Part shown: positions 8,326 to 15,978 of the stretch, piece after piece | How positions within the stretch are numbered: the first letter of the stretch is position 1 | How the letters are laid out: the number at the start of each line of letters is the position of its first letter | Assembly (NCBI RefSeq): GCF_900108335.1 | Contig: NZ_FNVT01000047.1 | Location: 1-38,022 of the forward strand | DNA from: Nonomuraea solani | Lineage (GTDB): Bacteria; Actinomycetota; Actinomycetes; Streptosporangiales; Streptosporangiaceae | Direction of reading: 5' to 3' | Length of the DNA stretch: 38,022 nucleotides | The notes under the pieces: model-generated | What the model was told of the DNA's origin: nothing | Database searches by the model: none | The model's input: only the letters and a program-made list of their open reading frames with translations | Translations under genes and position numbers: made by a program

Positions 8326-9222
8326 GTGATCTGGGGCGACACCGAATCTGAACACTTCCAGGAACAAGCGGCCTTGATCGAAAAGGCCCTGCCCAGCCCG
8401 CAACTGTCAGGCCCCGACGCCCCCATCGACGAGATCGACTTCATCGTCACTAAGGAACACCGCCGCTTCACCGAGTTCGCCGACGCCGTACGCCGCGACC
8501 AATACATCGGCCTGTGCTACGGCCCGCCAGGAGTGGGCAAGACACTGTCGGCCCGCCGCTACGCCCACTGGCACGAAGTGGCGCCTTTCCTGCGTGGATC
8601 TTGCGCTCGAGACGGGGAAGGCCAGGACCGCCACGACTGGCACACCCTGCTCTACACCCCGACCGTCAGCGCCACCCCCCGCCTGATCGACAAAGAGCTC
8701 ACCAGCATGAGCACGACCTTCGGCACGCTGCGTGCTCCCGACCCCTACGATCGGCGCACCTTCACCAGCCTGCACGCACTCACCCCCTTCGCGGAACTAC
8801 TCATCGTTGACGAAGCCGACCGGCTCAAGACCGCGTGCTTGGAACAACTGCGTGACCACTACGACCGCAGCCGCCTCGGCATGATCCTCATCGGCATGCC
8901 AGGCATCGAAAAGCGCCTCGCCCGCTACCCCCAGCTCTACAGCCGTATCGGATTCGTTCACGAATACCGGCCACTGTCCACCGACGAACTCACCTTCGTC
9001 CTGCAACGCCACTGGGCCGTCCTCGGACTACCGCTGTCGGCCGACGACTTCACCGACGCCGAAGCCATCGCCGCCGTACACCGCATCACCACCGGCAACT
9101 TCCGGCTTCTCCAACGCCTCTTCGCCCAGATCAGCCGCATCCTAGAGATCAACGACCTTCACACCATCACCAAAGAAGTCGTCGAAACCGCCCGCGAATC
9201 CCTCGTCATCGGCTCCCTGTAG
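8326..9222 (+). CDS. tniB: TniB-like AAA+ ATPase (transposition regulator)
   Basis: ATP-dependent target-selection partner of TniA, 298 residues, like MuB/TnsC. Walker A is GPPGVGKT at residues 66-73 and Walker B is LLIVDEAD at 158-165. The sensor region LGMILIGMPGIEKRLARYPQLYSRIGF is typical of TniB proteins. GTG 8326 follows the TniA stop by 2 bp with GAGAGGAG just upstream as ribosome binding site. The upstream frame is open by chance through part of tniA but is not part of this protein. The last 20 residues (TKEVVETARESLVIGSL) recur as a separate fragment at 12712-12804. The gene is intact. Confidence 0.93.
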   Translation: MIWGDTESEHFQEQAALIEKALPSPQLSGPDAPIDEIDFIVTKEHRRFTEFADAVRRDQYIGLCYGPPGVGKTLSARRYAHWHEVAPFLRGSCARDGEGQDRHDWHTLLYTPTVSATPRLIDKELTSMSTTFGTLRAPDPYDRRTFTSLHALTPFAELLIVDEADRLKTACLEQLRDHYDRSRLGMILIGMPGIEKRLARYPQLYSRIGFVHEYRPLSTDELTFVLQRHWAVLGLPLSADDFTDAEAIAAVHRITTGNFRLLQRLFAQISRILEINDLHTITKEVVETARESLVIGSL

Positions 9223-9231
9223 TCAGGGCTT

Positions 9232-9262
9232 TTCCGTTCGAAAACCGTTCGATTATCCGACA
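9232..9262 (-). repeat. Candidate right end of the tni transposon
   Basis: Read inward from 9262, the sequence begins TGTCGGATAATCGAACGG and then repeats a TTCGAACGG unit. Tandem short repeats at the ends are typical of transposase-binding sites in Tn402-type elements. It begins 10 bp after the tniB stop. Confidence 0.6.
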
Positions 9263-9354
9263 CACACTCACTCCAGATCGTTCCAACCCCATGGCCTGCG
9301 CGGGAGAACCCCCAGGCTCAGCCGCTCGACTGCACGGTTTCTCCAACAGAACAG

Positions 9355-9382
9355 GTCGCCACGCCCAATTAAGCGTGGCGAC
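9355..9382 (-). terminator. Hairpin terminator after the minus-strand membrane-protein unit
   Basis: GTCGCCACGC and GCGTGGCGAC pair perfectly over 10 bp around an 8-base loop. It lies 10 bp beyond the stop of the 9393-9635 gene. There is no clear T-run, as is usual in actinomycetes. Confidence 0.65.
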
Positions 9383-9392
9383 CCGGCCTTCC

Positions 9393-9635
9393 TTACAGGT
9401 GCTGCTGATGGGGGACGGACCTGAGCTTAAGCAGTTCCTCCAGCCTGAGCATGTCTTCCATGGTGTCTGCGAGTCGCTGGGTCAATTGGTTCAACTGCGG
9501 CCCCAGAGTGGAAGAAGGGCTTGTACTGACCCGATCGAGTCGCCTGATGATCTGCCACAACTCACAACAGGACACTGAGAGGGTTCCCAATACCTGACGA
9601 TCACCGACGTCTCCATGGGCGGGGGGAAGAGCCAT
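9393..9635 (-). CDS. Small helical protein, 80 residues, overlapping the membrane-protein gene
   Basis: No family was recognised. The second half (LNQLTQRLADTMEDMLRLEE) is an amphipathic helix with coiled-coil character; the protein has no membrane segment. The start at 9635 lies inside the end of the upstream gene (35-bp overlap). It is preceded at the right distance by AAGGAG, a strong ribosome binding site that is otherwise unexpected within coding DNA. A perfect hairpin follows the stop. The overlap, ribosome site and terminator together support a real second gene of a two-gene operon, plausibly making a protein that acts with the membrane protein. Confidence 0.6.
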   Translation of the reverse strand: MALPPAHGDVGDRQVLGTLSVSCCELWQIIRRLDRVSTSPSSTLGPQLNQLTQRLADTMEDMLRLEELLKLRSVPHQQHL

Positions 9636-10290
9636 GATGCACTCCTTGTCGTTTGGCGGGTCGATTATCTTCGGGCCTGGTTCTTGTCACTTGGTGGCGC
9701 GGGCGAGGACGCTTCGCTGGGGGGCGGTGTTTTCCAGCCCAGCGTGTGCGAGGCCGAACATGGGTGTCGGGAAGTTGCCCCACGAGCCTGCGCGCGAGGT
9801 TTTTCACCCACGCGCTGTACAGCGCGCAGATCCATTGCCACAACTGCAGGACGATCAGGATGCCGGCCATCGCCGAACTCACCAGGAGCTTGTGGAAAGC
9901 GTCCGCTGTGGCCAGAGTGCTGGCCTGTGGTAGGCCCAGTTCGGTGGCATACAGATAGGTCGCCCCGGCGGTCACTAATCCGACGATCGTGGGAGTCCGC
10001 AGGAACTTGCGTTGACTGGCGTACCACCCCAGCAGCGCGCTTGGCGTCAAGGAGGCGTAGACCATGAAAGTGCCGTGCTCGGGCCAGAGCAGACCTGACA
10101 GCAGCCACATCGACTGCAGGATCACCCAGGTCTGAAGTAGTGGCCGGGAGATCTTGTCCAGGATGCTCGGTGTATCGGATGGGTTGAGTCTGATCGAGGT
10201 GGAGTCGCTGGTCGAAGAAGCCTTAATACGCATCCTGAAGTGTGGATATCCACTGGCGGCTGCGCTACCTTGGAGTTTAGAGGACATCAT
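9601..10290 (-). CDS. Four-helix membrane protein of unknown function
   Basis: A 229-residue protein with no recognised family. Residues 1-50 are polar, without a signal peptide. Four hydrophobic segments follow at about 51-69 (LLQTWVILQSMWLLSGLLW), 73-91, 101-118 and 135-160 (ILIVLQLWQWICALYSAWV). Residues from about 165 to the end are strongly basic and Arg/Pro-rich, probably cytoplasmic. ATG 10290 has AGAAAGG six bases upstream. The gene is divergent from the 624-residue HTH protein at 10654 and overlaps a small helical gene downstream. Codon use is less GC-extreme than in flanking genes, suggesting acquisition. It lies just outside the tni right end. Confidence 0.72.
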   Translation of the reverse strand: MMSSKLQGSAAASGYPHFRMRIKASSTSDSTSIRLNPSDTPSILDKISRPLLQTWVILQSMWLLSGLLWPEHGTFMVYASLTPSALLGWYASQRKFLRTPTIVGLVTAGATYLYATELGLPQASTLATADAFHKLLVSSAMAGILIVLQLWQWICALYSAWVKNLARRLVGQLPDTHVRPRTRWAGKHRPPAKRPRPRHQVTRTRPEDNRPAKRQGVHHGSSPRPWRRR

Positions 10291-10341
10291 CAAGAGCCTT
10301 TCTGGTGATGAAGTGACCGGTGGTCATTGGTGATGCTTGGA

Positions 10342-10368
10342 ACGCGTCCGAGTGCAGATCGGACGCGT
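10342..10368. repeat. Perfect 10-bp hairpin in the divergent intergenic region
   Basis: ACGCGTCCGA and TCGGACGCGT are separated by 7 bases. It lies 52 bp upstream of the membrane-protein start. It could be a terminator, an attenuator or an operator; the sequence alone does not decide. Confidence 0.5.
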
Positions 10369-10380
10369 CCCGTCTCTCCG

Positions 10381-10418
10381 GCGGTGGCTATTGCGATCTA
10401 GGTCGAAATAGCCACCGC
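10381..10418. repeat. Perfect 12-bp inverted repeat in the divergent intergenic region
   Basis: GCGGTGGCTATT and AATAGCCACCGC are separated by 14 bases. Placed 12 bp from the other hairpin, between two divergent genes, it is a good candidate operator for the HTH protein encoded at 10654. The rest of 10419-10619 shows nothing recognisable. Confidence 0.55.
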
Positions 10419-10619
10419 TTATCTGTTCCAGATGAATTCTGGTGGTTTGCCCAGCCTAGCGAGCAGCCGACTGGAGTCAACAGCAAAACGGGGGCCGTGA
10501 GACACAAATCTCCTGGTCAGGGCCTTGCGTTGATGCGTTCTTCGCGTTCCGTTGAAGTAGAAGCAACAAATTCGACATCCGACTTCAACGCAGCTCCCAA
10601 CGATGTTCAATTGATCTCT

Positions 10620-10647
10620 TTGATGGCGGCACTGGAACATCTACACT
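10620..10647 (+). promoter_or_regulatory. Promoter of a leaderless transcript for the 624-residue protein
   Basis: TTGATG (10620-10625), a 16-bp spacer and TACACT (10642-10647) end 6 bases before ATG 10654. Transcription would begin on the start codon. There is no Shine-Dalgarno sequence. Confidence 0.5.
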
Positions 10648-10653
10648 CGCGTC

Positions 10654-12528
10654 ATGGGTGCCGAAGGCCGCCGCGACTCTCCGTCGCGGCAGGGAAAGAT
10701 CACTAATATCGCGAACGCTGATCAGCTTCTGCGTTATGCGGCTCAGGCTCAGTTGGCGAAGATCGGTTCTAAGCAGACGCGCATCGCCGAAATTACTGGG
10801 CAAGATCGCGCTGCAATCACGAAGAAAATCCAGAAGCTCACAGTCGAATATGCCAAGAAGCTGGATACCATCATCATCGCTCTTAAGCCGGAGATGGATC
10901 GGCCTGGTGGATTGGCGTCGTTGGCCGTGCGTCTGCGCGGGTTGGAAGACGCCGCCGGCTTGAGCGCGCAGATTCCTGCGCCTTGGACCAAGGAACTGCT
11001 CAAGAGCCACGCAGAGGACGAGTTCGCGGTCCTCATTCAGGCATCAGGTGTACTGTCGCTGTTCATGGCTTTGCAGTCACGTCCAGGCCAGGCGCAGGTG
11101 GACATGACAGAGATCGTTAGCCGCTATCGCGAGGAGATCAGAAAGCTCGTCGATCGTCTCATCATCATTGGGGGTTCGCCGCCGACCCCGCGCAATATCG
11201 ACGCCCTGGTACTTCTCGGCAGCCTCGGAGCTTATGCATTCGATCTCGCCGATACAGGATTGAGGACCGGCCTGGAGCGAGCCATCCGGACCAAGCCCTT
11301 GGGCTTTAGGGCATGGCGCGCGGTCTCCAAGACCGTACGGATCAGCAAAAGCCTGGGCCTGCAGCCTGCGGGATTAAAAGACTGGGTACAGGTACTTATC
11401 GAGGATGCCGAGGATCTTCGGGAACGATCCCTGTATCCAGCCCGAAGCCTGGACCTGGAGCTAGCACTCAACGTCCCGAAGGCATGGTCGCCCTCCCATA
11501 CACGTGGTTTGGATTGGGCAGGTGCGGCCCTCTTGAACCGGGCGGAGAACACGGACGCATCCCTGCGTGAGCGCGGCACCGCAGCGCTCGGGGCCTGGGA
11601 ACGCGCGCTCCGTGAGGGCCGCGACCCCGCCCCAGTCAAAGAGCGTCTGGAAGTTCTGATCAGCAGCTTCACCGACGAGGCTAAAAAGCCCGGAGCCAGC
11701 GCCGGGCCCCTTTGGGTGGCCGCCACACTGCGGTCTCTGCTCACCACCGGCGTAGGCGTCTGTAATGCATGGCCAGAGGGCGAGGCACCGTGTCGCATAG
11801 TCGTTCGCGACACCGCCTTGGAACTCCAGAATGCCGCCGAGCGGATACCTCTCGCCATCCTGCCGGACACCATCACCTTGGTGGAGCACGCTCTGCTCCA
11901 GAATCAAGGAGTCCACCGGAGAGAAGCCATCGACACCTTAAGCGCCGGTGGATGGGCCACTCCGGTAGCCCGCGCTTTAGAGACGGTCCTTATACATAAG
12001 GACAGCGAATCCTGGCTCCGCTGCCGTGCCCTCTTCGCTCTTGGTTTCCTTAATGTTCGTGACTCTAGCGTGTCCCGGATCCTCAAGGACGCCTGCATAA
12101 AGGCTTATTATGAACTGGAGAGATTGGAGAAAGAGGACCTGGTGTCCAAGCCGCAAACCTCCGAGCTGCACGCGGCGCTGTTCGCCGTGGGTGACTGTTT
12201 TGGGGCCACAGGCGCCGAGGCTGAGGCTAGGGACATTCGCCATCGGCTTGAAAGAATGCTGCAGGAAATCGTCCACAAGAGCAAACACCGCCACAGTCCT
12301 TCCTACGTGCCGGTGTTGCGCGCCACTGCCTATCTGCTTGTCGTTACTGCCCAGCCACAGATAGGCGCGGAGGAAGATCTCTCTCATCGGCTCCTGACAG
12401 AACTTTCGAAGGACGCGGACGAGCCCACCGCCGACCTCAGCAGATGGGCCCTGGGCTTTCGGTTCGGCCCGGGAGGAACGATCCGGCCGCTGCACCACGC
12501 ACCGTTGTATCCCTCACCGGACGCATAG
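10654..12528 (+). CDS. HTH plus helical-repeat protein, 624 residues, unknown function
   Basis: No family recognised. Residues about 20-75 look like a DNA-binding HTH (KQTRIAEITGQDRAAITKKI). The remaining 550 residues are almost entirely alpha-helical, with HEAT/TPR-like helical pairs (ALVLLGSLGAYAFDLADTGL; LRCRALFALGFLNVRDSSV) and no catalytic motif, signal peptide or membrane helix. It is probably a cytoplasmic regulator or scaffold that binds DNA through its N-terminus. Third codon positions are clearly less GC-rich than in the neighbouring tni and recombinase genes, a sign of separate origin. It is divergent from the membrane/small-protein operon, and the two units sit between an intact tniB and a tniB remnant. 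A mobile accessory or defence-like role is inference only. Confidence 0.78.
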   Translation: MGAEGRRDSPSRQGKITNIANADQLLRYAAQAQLAKIGSKQTRIAEITGQDRAAITKKIQKLTVEYAKKLDTIIIALKPEMDRPGGLASLAVRLRGLEDAAGLSAQIPAPWTKELLKSHAEDEFAVLIQASGVLSLFMALQSRPGQAQVDMTEIVSRYREEIRKLVDRLIIIGGSPPTPRNIDALVLLGSLGAYAFDLADTGLRTGLERAIRTKPLGFRAWRAVSKTVRISKSLGLQPAGLKDWVQVLIEDAEDLRERSLYPARSLDLELALNVPKAWSPSHTRGLDWAGAALLNRAENTDASLRERGTAALGAWERALREGRDPAPVKERLEVLISSFTDEAKKPGASAGPLWVAATLRSLLTTGVGVCNAWPEGEAPCRIVVRDTALELQNAAERIPLAILPDTITLVEHALLQNQGVHRREAIDTLSAGGWATPVARALETVLIHKDSESWLRCRALFALGFLNVRDSSVSRILKDACIKAYYELERLEKEDLVSKPQTSELHAALFAVGDCFGATGAEAEARDIRHRLERMLQEIVHKSKHRHSPSYVPVLRATAYLLVVTAQPQIGAEEDLSHRLLTELSKDADEPTADLSRWALGFRFGPGGTIRPLHHAPLYPSPDA

Positions 12529-12711
12529 ACGTTTCGCCGCGAAGTCGGGGTCGGTCGCGGCGAGCGCCGCAGAGGCTGCCGGAGCGGCAGCGGCATGTAC
12601 GGCTCGGCAGCATCGAGGCCAGCGCCTGCCCATGAAACGAAGGCATACGTTGTACTTGCGCTGGACAGCCCAGATGCACAGCTCTGTCCTTTGGATCGCG
12701 GCGGATCGCCG

Positions 12712-12804
12712 CGAACACCCGGCGTAGGCAAAACCGCCCTGCGCACGATTATCAAGGAAGTCGTGGAGACCGCTCGCGAGTCCCTCGTCATCGGCATACC
12801 GTGA
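12712..12804 (+). pseudogene. tniB remnant: 3' end of a second tni element
   Basis: The frame ends IIKEVVETARESLVIGIP before TGA, nearly identical to the last residues of the intact TniB (TITKEVVETARESLVIGSL) and clearly related at DNA level. Just before it, RTPGVGKTAL resembles the TniB Walker A. That suggests most of the ATPase between Walker A and the tail was deleted, although the Walker A match is short. It is the mark of a second, older tni element on the far side of the 9.4-12.5 kb module. The preceding 12529-12711 holds nothing recognised. Confidence 0.75.
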
Positions 12805-12939
12805 CCAACGCCAAATAGCGCTGAAAGTTCACCGTCACCGAACGCTCAAGGTCACACAGGTGCGTCCGGCACGGAAATCGTTTCACAGCGTGTTTCAAAT
12901 CTGCTAAACCTTTGAACCAACCCATGAAACGATTCCTGG

Positions 12940-13812
12940 GTGAGCGACACCGAGGACGCCTTCCTGCGCGTGGAGGCCTTCGCCTGCCCGATGTCAACGT
13001 GCGGCGCCCCGGCCGGATCGCCGTGCCGGACGACCAAGAACCGGGTGGCGATCCAGTACCACACCGCCCGCTTCCGGCTCGTGCCCGCGCTCGCGAAGGC
13101 GCTGAGCGTGCCGATCCCCGCGCTGCGCCGGCCGGGCACCGCCTGGACCGAACTGCCCGCGCCACCGGCGGCCACCGCCCCGACCGGTCACGCCCGGATC
13201 GGCTACGCCCGCGCCTCCACAGCCCGCCAGTCCCTGGACACCCAGCTTGACGCACTCAAAGCAGCCGGGGTGCCCCGCATCTTCTCCGAGAAGGTCTCCA
13301 CCCGCATCACCACCCGGCCCGAACTCGAACGCGCCATCGCGCACGCCGCAGACCTGCGCGCCTCCGGCGTCAGCGTCACCCTCGTGGCCCACGAGCACAA
13401 ACGCCTCGGCCGCGGCCTCGAACTCGCTGAGCTCGCCGAACGGCTGCGCGTCGGCGACATCGGCCTGGAGTTCCTCACCGGCGAACTCCAAGGCAGCCAC
13501 GACCCCGGCGGCATCGTGTTCACCGTCCTGGCCGCCCTGTCAGGGATGGAACGCGAATACATCCGCGACAAGACCCTCGACGGCCACGAGTCCGCCCGCA
13601 ACCGCGGCAAGAATATCGGCGGCGCCACCGTCACCGACCCCGCCATGCTGTCCATGGCCCTGCACCTACGCGACCAAGGACAAAGCCTGCGCGACATCGC
13701 CAGCCAACTCCTCATCACCCAAGGCGCCAAGAAGGGCAAACGACCCTCGCCCGCCACCGTCATGCGCATGCTCCGCGACCACGACGAACACGCCACCACG
13801 GCCTCACAGTAG
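12940..13812 (+). CDS. Serine recombinase with N-terminal Cys/His-rich domain
   Basis: A 290-residue protein. Residues 1-about 60 form a small putative zinc-binding domain (candidate ligands C16, C21, C29 and H41, in ACPMSTCGAPAGSPCRT) of the type found in actinobacterial mobile-element proteins. Residues about 84-220 are a resolvase/invertase catalytic domain starting ARIGYARASTARQSLD with nucleophile Ser 93, then HKRLGRGLELAELAERL and LAALSGMEREYIRDKTLDG. The end is a helical DNA-binding region (QSLRDIASQLL, PSPATVMRML). GTG 12940 is the assumed start; no good ribosome site is seen. It follows the tniB remnant by 135 bp and could be the resolvase of that decayed element. The gene is intact. 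Confidence 0.87.
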   Translation: MSDTEDAFLRVEAFACPMSTCGAPAGSPCRTTKNRVAIQYHTARFRLVPALAKALSVPIPALRRPGTAWTELPAPPAATAPTGHARIGYARASTARQSLDTQLDALKAAGVPRIFSEKVSTRITTRPELERAIAHAADLRASGVSVTLVAHEHKRLGRGLELAELAERLRVGDIGLEFLTGELQGSHDPGGIVFTVLAALSGMEREYIRDKTLDGHESARNRGKNIGGATVTDPAMLSMALHLRDQGQSLRDIASQLLITQGAKKGKRPSPATVMRMLRDHDEHATTASQ

Positions 13813-13948
13813 GCCGATCATTGACCCACTACCTCGTAACCGCAGGTCAGAGCTATATCCGTTGGATTTTCGCCGTCTGCCCCGGGTACCCCGGCGAGCA
13901 CGGCGGCTGGTGTTTCGCGACGCTGCACATGCCGTTTGACCTGCATGG

Positions 13949-14188
13949 ATGGAATTGTCGGCAGGCGCGGGCCTGCCCTCCCTCAGCAACGCCGACCTTG
14001 CGCGGGGCTGCGACCGGGTGCTGATCCTCTCGCCGCAGCCGCAGCCGCAGCCGCAGCCGCAGCCCCAGGGCGGGGCCACGCCCTGGGGGAGCCTCGCCGA
14101 CCGGATCGCCGAGCTGCGCCCGGTCGAGGTGCTCGTCGTGCACGTGGACGAGGCGTTGGTGACGGCTTTCGGGCGGCCTGATGCGTGA
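13949..14188 (+). pseudogene. C-terminal remnant of a patatin-like phospholipase gene
   Basis: The frame gives LSNADLARGCDRVLILSP, then a Pro-Gln repeat, then SLADRIAELRPVEVLVVHVDEALVTAFG and a stop. NADLA-GxDRVLVL followed by an EVLVV-PD-A segment is the C-terminal pattern of actinobacterial patatin-like (NTE-family) hydrolases, including the Asp-Gly/Asn-Ala-Asp region near the active-site Asp. The N-terminal two thirds, with the GXSXG nucleophile, are absent. Upstream DNA reads as recombinase flank, so the gene was probably truncated by mobile-element activity. Confidence 0.6.
14033..14062 (+). repeat. Hexanucleotide tandem repeat (CCGCAG) x5
   Basis: Five perfect CCGCAG units encode alternating Pro-Gln inside the patatin-like remnant. 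This kind of tract arises by replication slippage and is not typical of the enzyme family. Confidence 0.9.
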
Positions 14189-14218
14189 GCGGCCCCGTAC
14201 TTGGACGGAGGCCGCTCA
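14186..14218. terminator. Hairpin between convergent genes
   Basis: TGAGCGGCC and GGCCGCTCA pair perfectly around a 15-base loop. The left arm includes the stop codon of the patatin-like remnant. It lies 55 bp beyond the stop of the minus-strand cupredoxin gene and could serve both directions. Confidence 0.6.
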
Positions 14219-14272
14219 TCGGCTGACGAACCGGCCGCTCGGGGGCCCGTCTCCCCTGCCCGGCGGCGGGCG

Positions 14273-15907
14273 CTACTTGCCGCCGGCTTCCACGATCATG
14301 AACTTGGCCGTGCCCACCGACATGTTCCCGGCCTTGTCGGTGGCCCGGTACGACAGGGTGTGCGCGCCGGGCTGGTTGACCGTCAGCGGTTGCGTGTACG
14401 CCGCGAACGGCTGGCCGTCGAGCGAGTACTCCACGGTGTCCAGCCCGGAGCCGACGTCGCTCGCCGTCAGCTTCACCGTCGCCGAGCCGACGTAGTTCCA
14501 GGCCCAGTCCTGGGTGCCGGTGATCGCGGCCGAGACCTGCGGCAGCGTGGTGTCGTTCTCCGGAGCCACCACGGTGAACCTCAGCGTTGCCACCGGCGAG
14601 GTGTTGCCGGCCTTGTCGGTGGCCCGGTACGACAGGGTGTGCGCGCCCGCCTGGTTGACCGACACGGGGGACGGGTACTCGGTGTAGGGCCCGCCGTCGA
14701 GCGAGTACTCCACCGTGGCGACCCCCGACTCGGTGTCGCTCACCGAGATCATCACGGTCGCCGAGCCGACGTAGTTGCCCGCCGAGTCCTGCCGGCCCGA
14801 CAGCTGCGCCGAGACCTGCGGAGGGGTGGTGTCCTCCTCCTGCGAGGCCTTCACCGTGAACGTCACCGAGTCCACGGGCGAGGTGTTGCCCGCCTTGTCG
14901 GTGGCCCGGAAGGTCACCGTGTGCGCGCCGGGCTGGTTGACCGTCAGCGGTTGCGTGTACGCCGCGAACGGCTGGCCGTCGAGCGAGTACTCCACGGTGT
15001 CCACCCCGGAGCCGGCGTCGCTCGCCGTGACCGTCACCGTCGCCGCGCCCACGTAGTTGCCGGCCGCGTCCTGGTCACCGGTCACCTTCCCGGTGACCTC
15101 GGGCGGCGTGGTGTCCTCCTCCTGCGGAGCCACCACCGTGAACTCCACCGAGCCCACCGGCGAGGTGTTGCCCACCTTGTCGGTGGCCCGGAAGCTCACC
15201 GTGTGCGCCCCCACCTGGTTGACCGACACCGGGGCCGAGTAGGCCGCGAACTCCCCGCCGTCGAGCGAGTACTCCACGGTGTCCACCCCGGACTCGGTGT
15301 CGCTCGCCGTGACCGTCACCGTCGCCGCGCCCACGTAGTTGCCGGCCGCGTCCTGGTCGCCCGCCACCTGCGCGGAGACCTGCGGTGCGGTCGTGTCCTC
15401 GCCGCCGCCTTCGGTGACGACGAGTTCGCCGGTCATCTGGCCGTGACCGGGGATCACGCAGGTGTAGCGGTACTTGCCGGGGGTGAGGTTCACCTGGGCG
15501 ATGTGCCGGCCGCCGTTGGAGTCGAAGGGGCTGGCGATGATGTTGAGGCTGACGTCGTGGTTGTAGCCGGGGGTGGAGGTGTCGAACGTCAGCGTGTGGG
15601 TCATGCCGGTGGTGTTGCCGGTGGCCGCGCTGTTCTCGAAGACGATGGTGGCGGGGCCCGCCGTCGCCGATTCCGGCGCCGACTTGTACGCGGTCATGCT
15701 GTCGTCGGCGGTCCAGGTGAGTACCTGGTCCGCCGCCTGCGTGGCGGTGAGCTGCGTACGGGGCTGCACGGCGGCCTTGACCGACGACAGGAAGAGCGCG
15801 GGAAGCGCCAGGGCGAGCAGCACCACGGCGAGGCGCGGCGCCGTCACCGCTCCGGACGCCTGCCGTAAGGCTCTGATCACGAGGGAGGGGAGAGATCTGG
15901 CATGCAT
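14273..15907 (-). CDS. Secreted cupredoxin protein with four OmpL47/Ig-like repeats
   Basis: A 544-residue extracellular protein. Residues about 1-46 form a signal peptide (RLAVVLLALALPALFLSSVKAA). Residues about 50-167 are a plastocyanin-like copper domain with likely ligands His 104, Cys 150, His 155 and Met 158 in YTCVIPGHGQM. Four repeats of about 93 residues follow, each starting DTT-PQV or DTTPPEV and containing SGVDTVEYSLDG and FRATDKAGNTSP, typical of OmpL47-type beta-sandwich repeats. ATG 15907 is preferred over the upstream in-frame start because GGAAAGG precedes it by 11 bases and the signal peptide then sits at the N-terminus. It is the last gene of a probable operon with the ThuA/GSDH protein and laccase. 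Electron transfer to the laccase is a plausible inference. Confidence 0.9.
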   Translation of the reverse strand: MHARSLPSLVIRALRQASGAVTAPRLAVVLLALALPALFLSSVKAAVQPRTQLTATQAADQVLTWTADDSMTAYKSAPESATAGPATIVFENSAATGNTTGMTHTLTFDTSTPGYNHDVSLNIIASPFDSNGGRHIAQVNLTPGKYRYTCVIPGHGQMTGELVVTEGGGEDTTAPQVSAQVAGDQDAAGNYVGAATVTVTASDTESGVDTVEYSLDGGEFAAYSAPVSVNQVGAHTVSFRATDKVGNTSPVGSVEFTVVAPQEEDTTPPEVTGKVTGDQDAAGNYVGAATVTVTASDAGSGVDTVEYSLDGQPFAAYTQPLTVNQPGAHTVTFRATDKAGNTSPVDSVTFTVKASQEEDTTPPQVSAQLSGRQDSAGNYVGSATVMISVSDTESGVATVEYSLDGGPYTEYPSPVSVNQAGAHTLSYRATDKAGNTSPVATLRFTVVAPENDTTLPQVSAAITGTQDWAWNYVGSATVKLTASDVGSGLDTVEYSLDGQPFAAYTQPLTVNQPGAHTLSYRATDKAGNMSVGTAKFMIVEAGGK

Positions 15908-15978
15908 GTGTCGATGCACCTTTCCGAGCTGGGGTGGAGTGCCGGGCGCGGGGAACGCTCCCCGGCCCGGCACCCGGC

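Larger units (their letters stand above)
5914..9262 (+). mobile_element. Tn5053/Tn402-like (tni) transposon, about 3.35 kb
   Basis: Gene order is resolvase (tniR), DDE transposase (tniA), AAA+ ATPase (tniB), all plus strand, between TGTC-type ends that read inward as similar sequences. These are the proteins of Mu/Tn402-type transposition. No TniQ gene was seen. TniA is frameshifted, so the element is probably not self-mobile as sequenced. The left boundary is the weakest part of this call: other TGTC motifs occur at 5984 and 5997. Confidence 0.7.

Noticed and set aside
8326..9222. Single 793-residue TniA-TniB fusion protein
   Set aside because: The long frame arises because a tniA shadow frame is open up to tniB; TniA's own C-terminus runs in other frames to a TGA at 8321-8323, two bases before the tniB GTG.
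5914..9267. 5-bp target duplication around the proposed tni ends
   Set aside because: GATCT precedes 5914 and CACAC follows 9262; they do not match, nor do the flanks of the alternative TGTC sites at 5984 and 5997.
14201..15868. Plus-strand open frame of 555 codons opposite the cupredoxin gene
   Set aside because: Antisense of the four Ig-like repeats; its repetitive sequence simply mirrors them.
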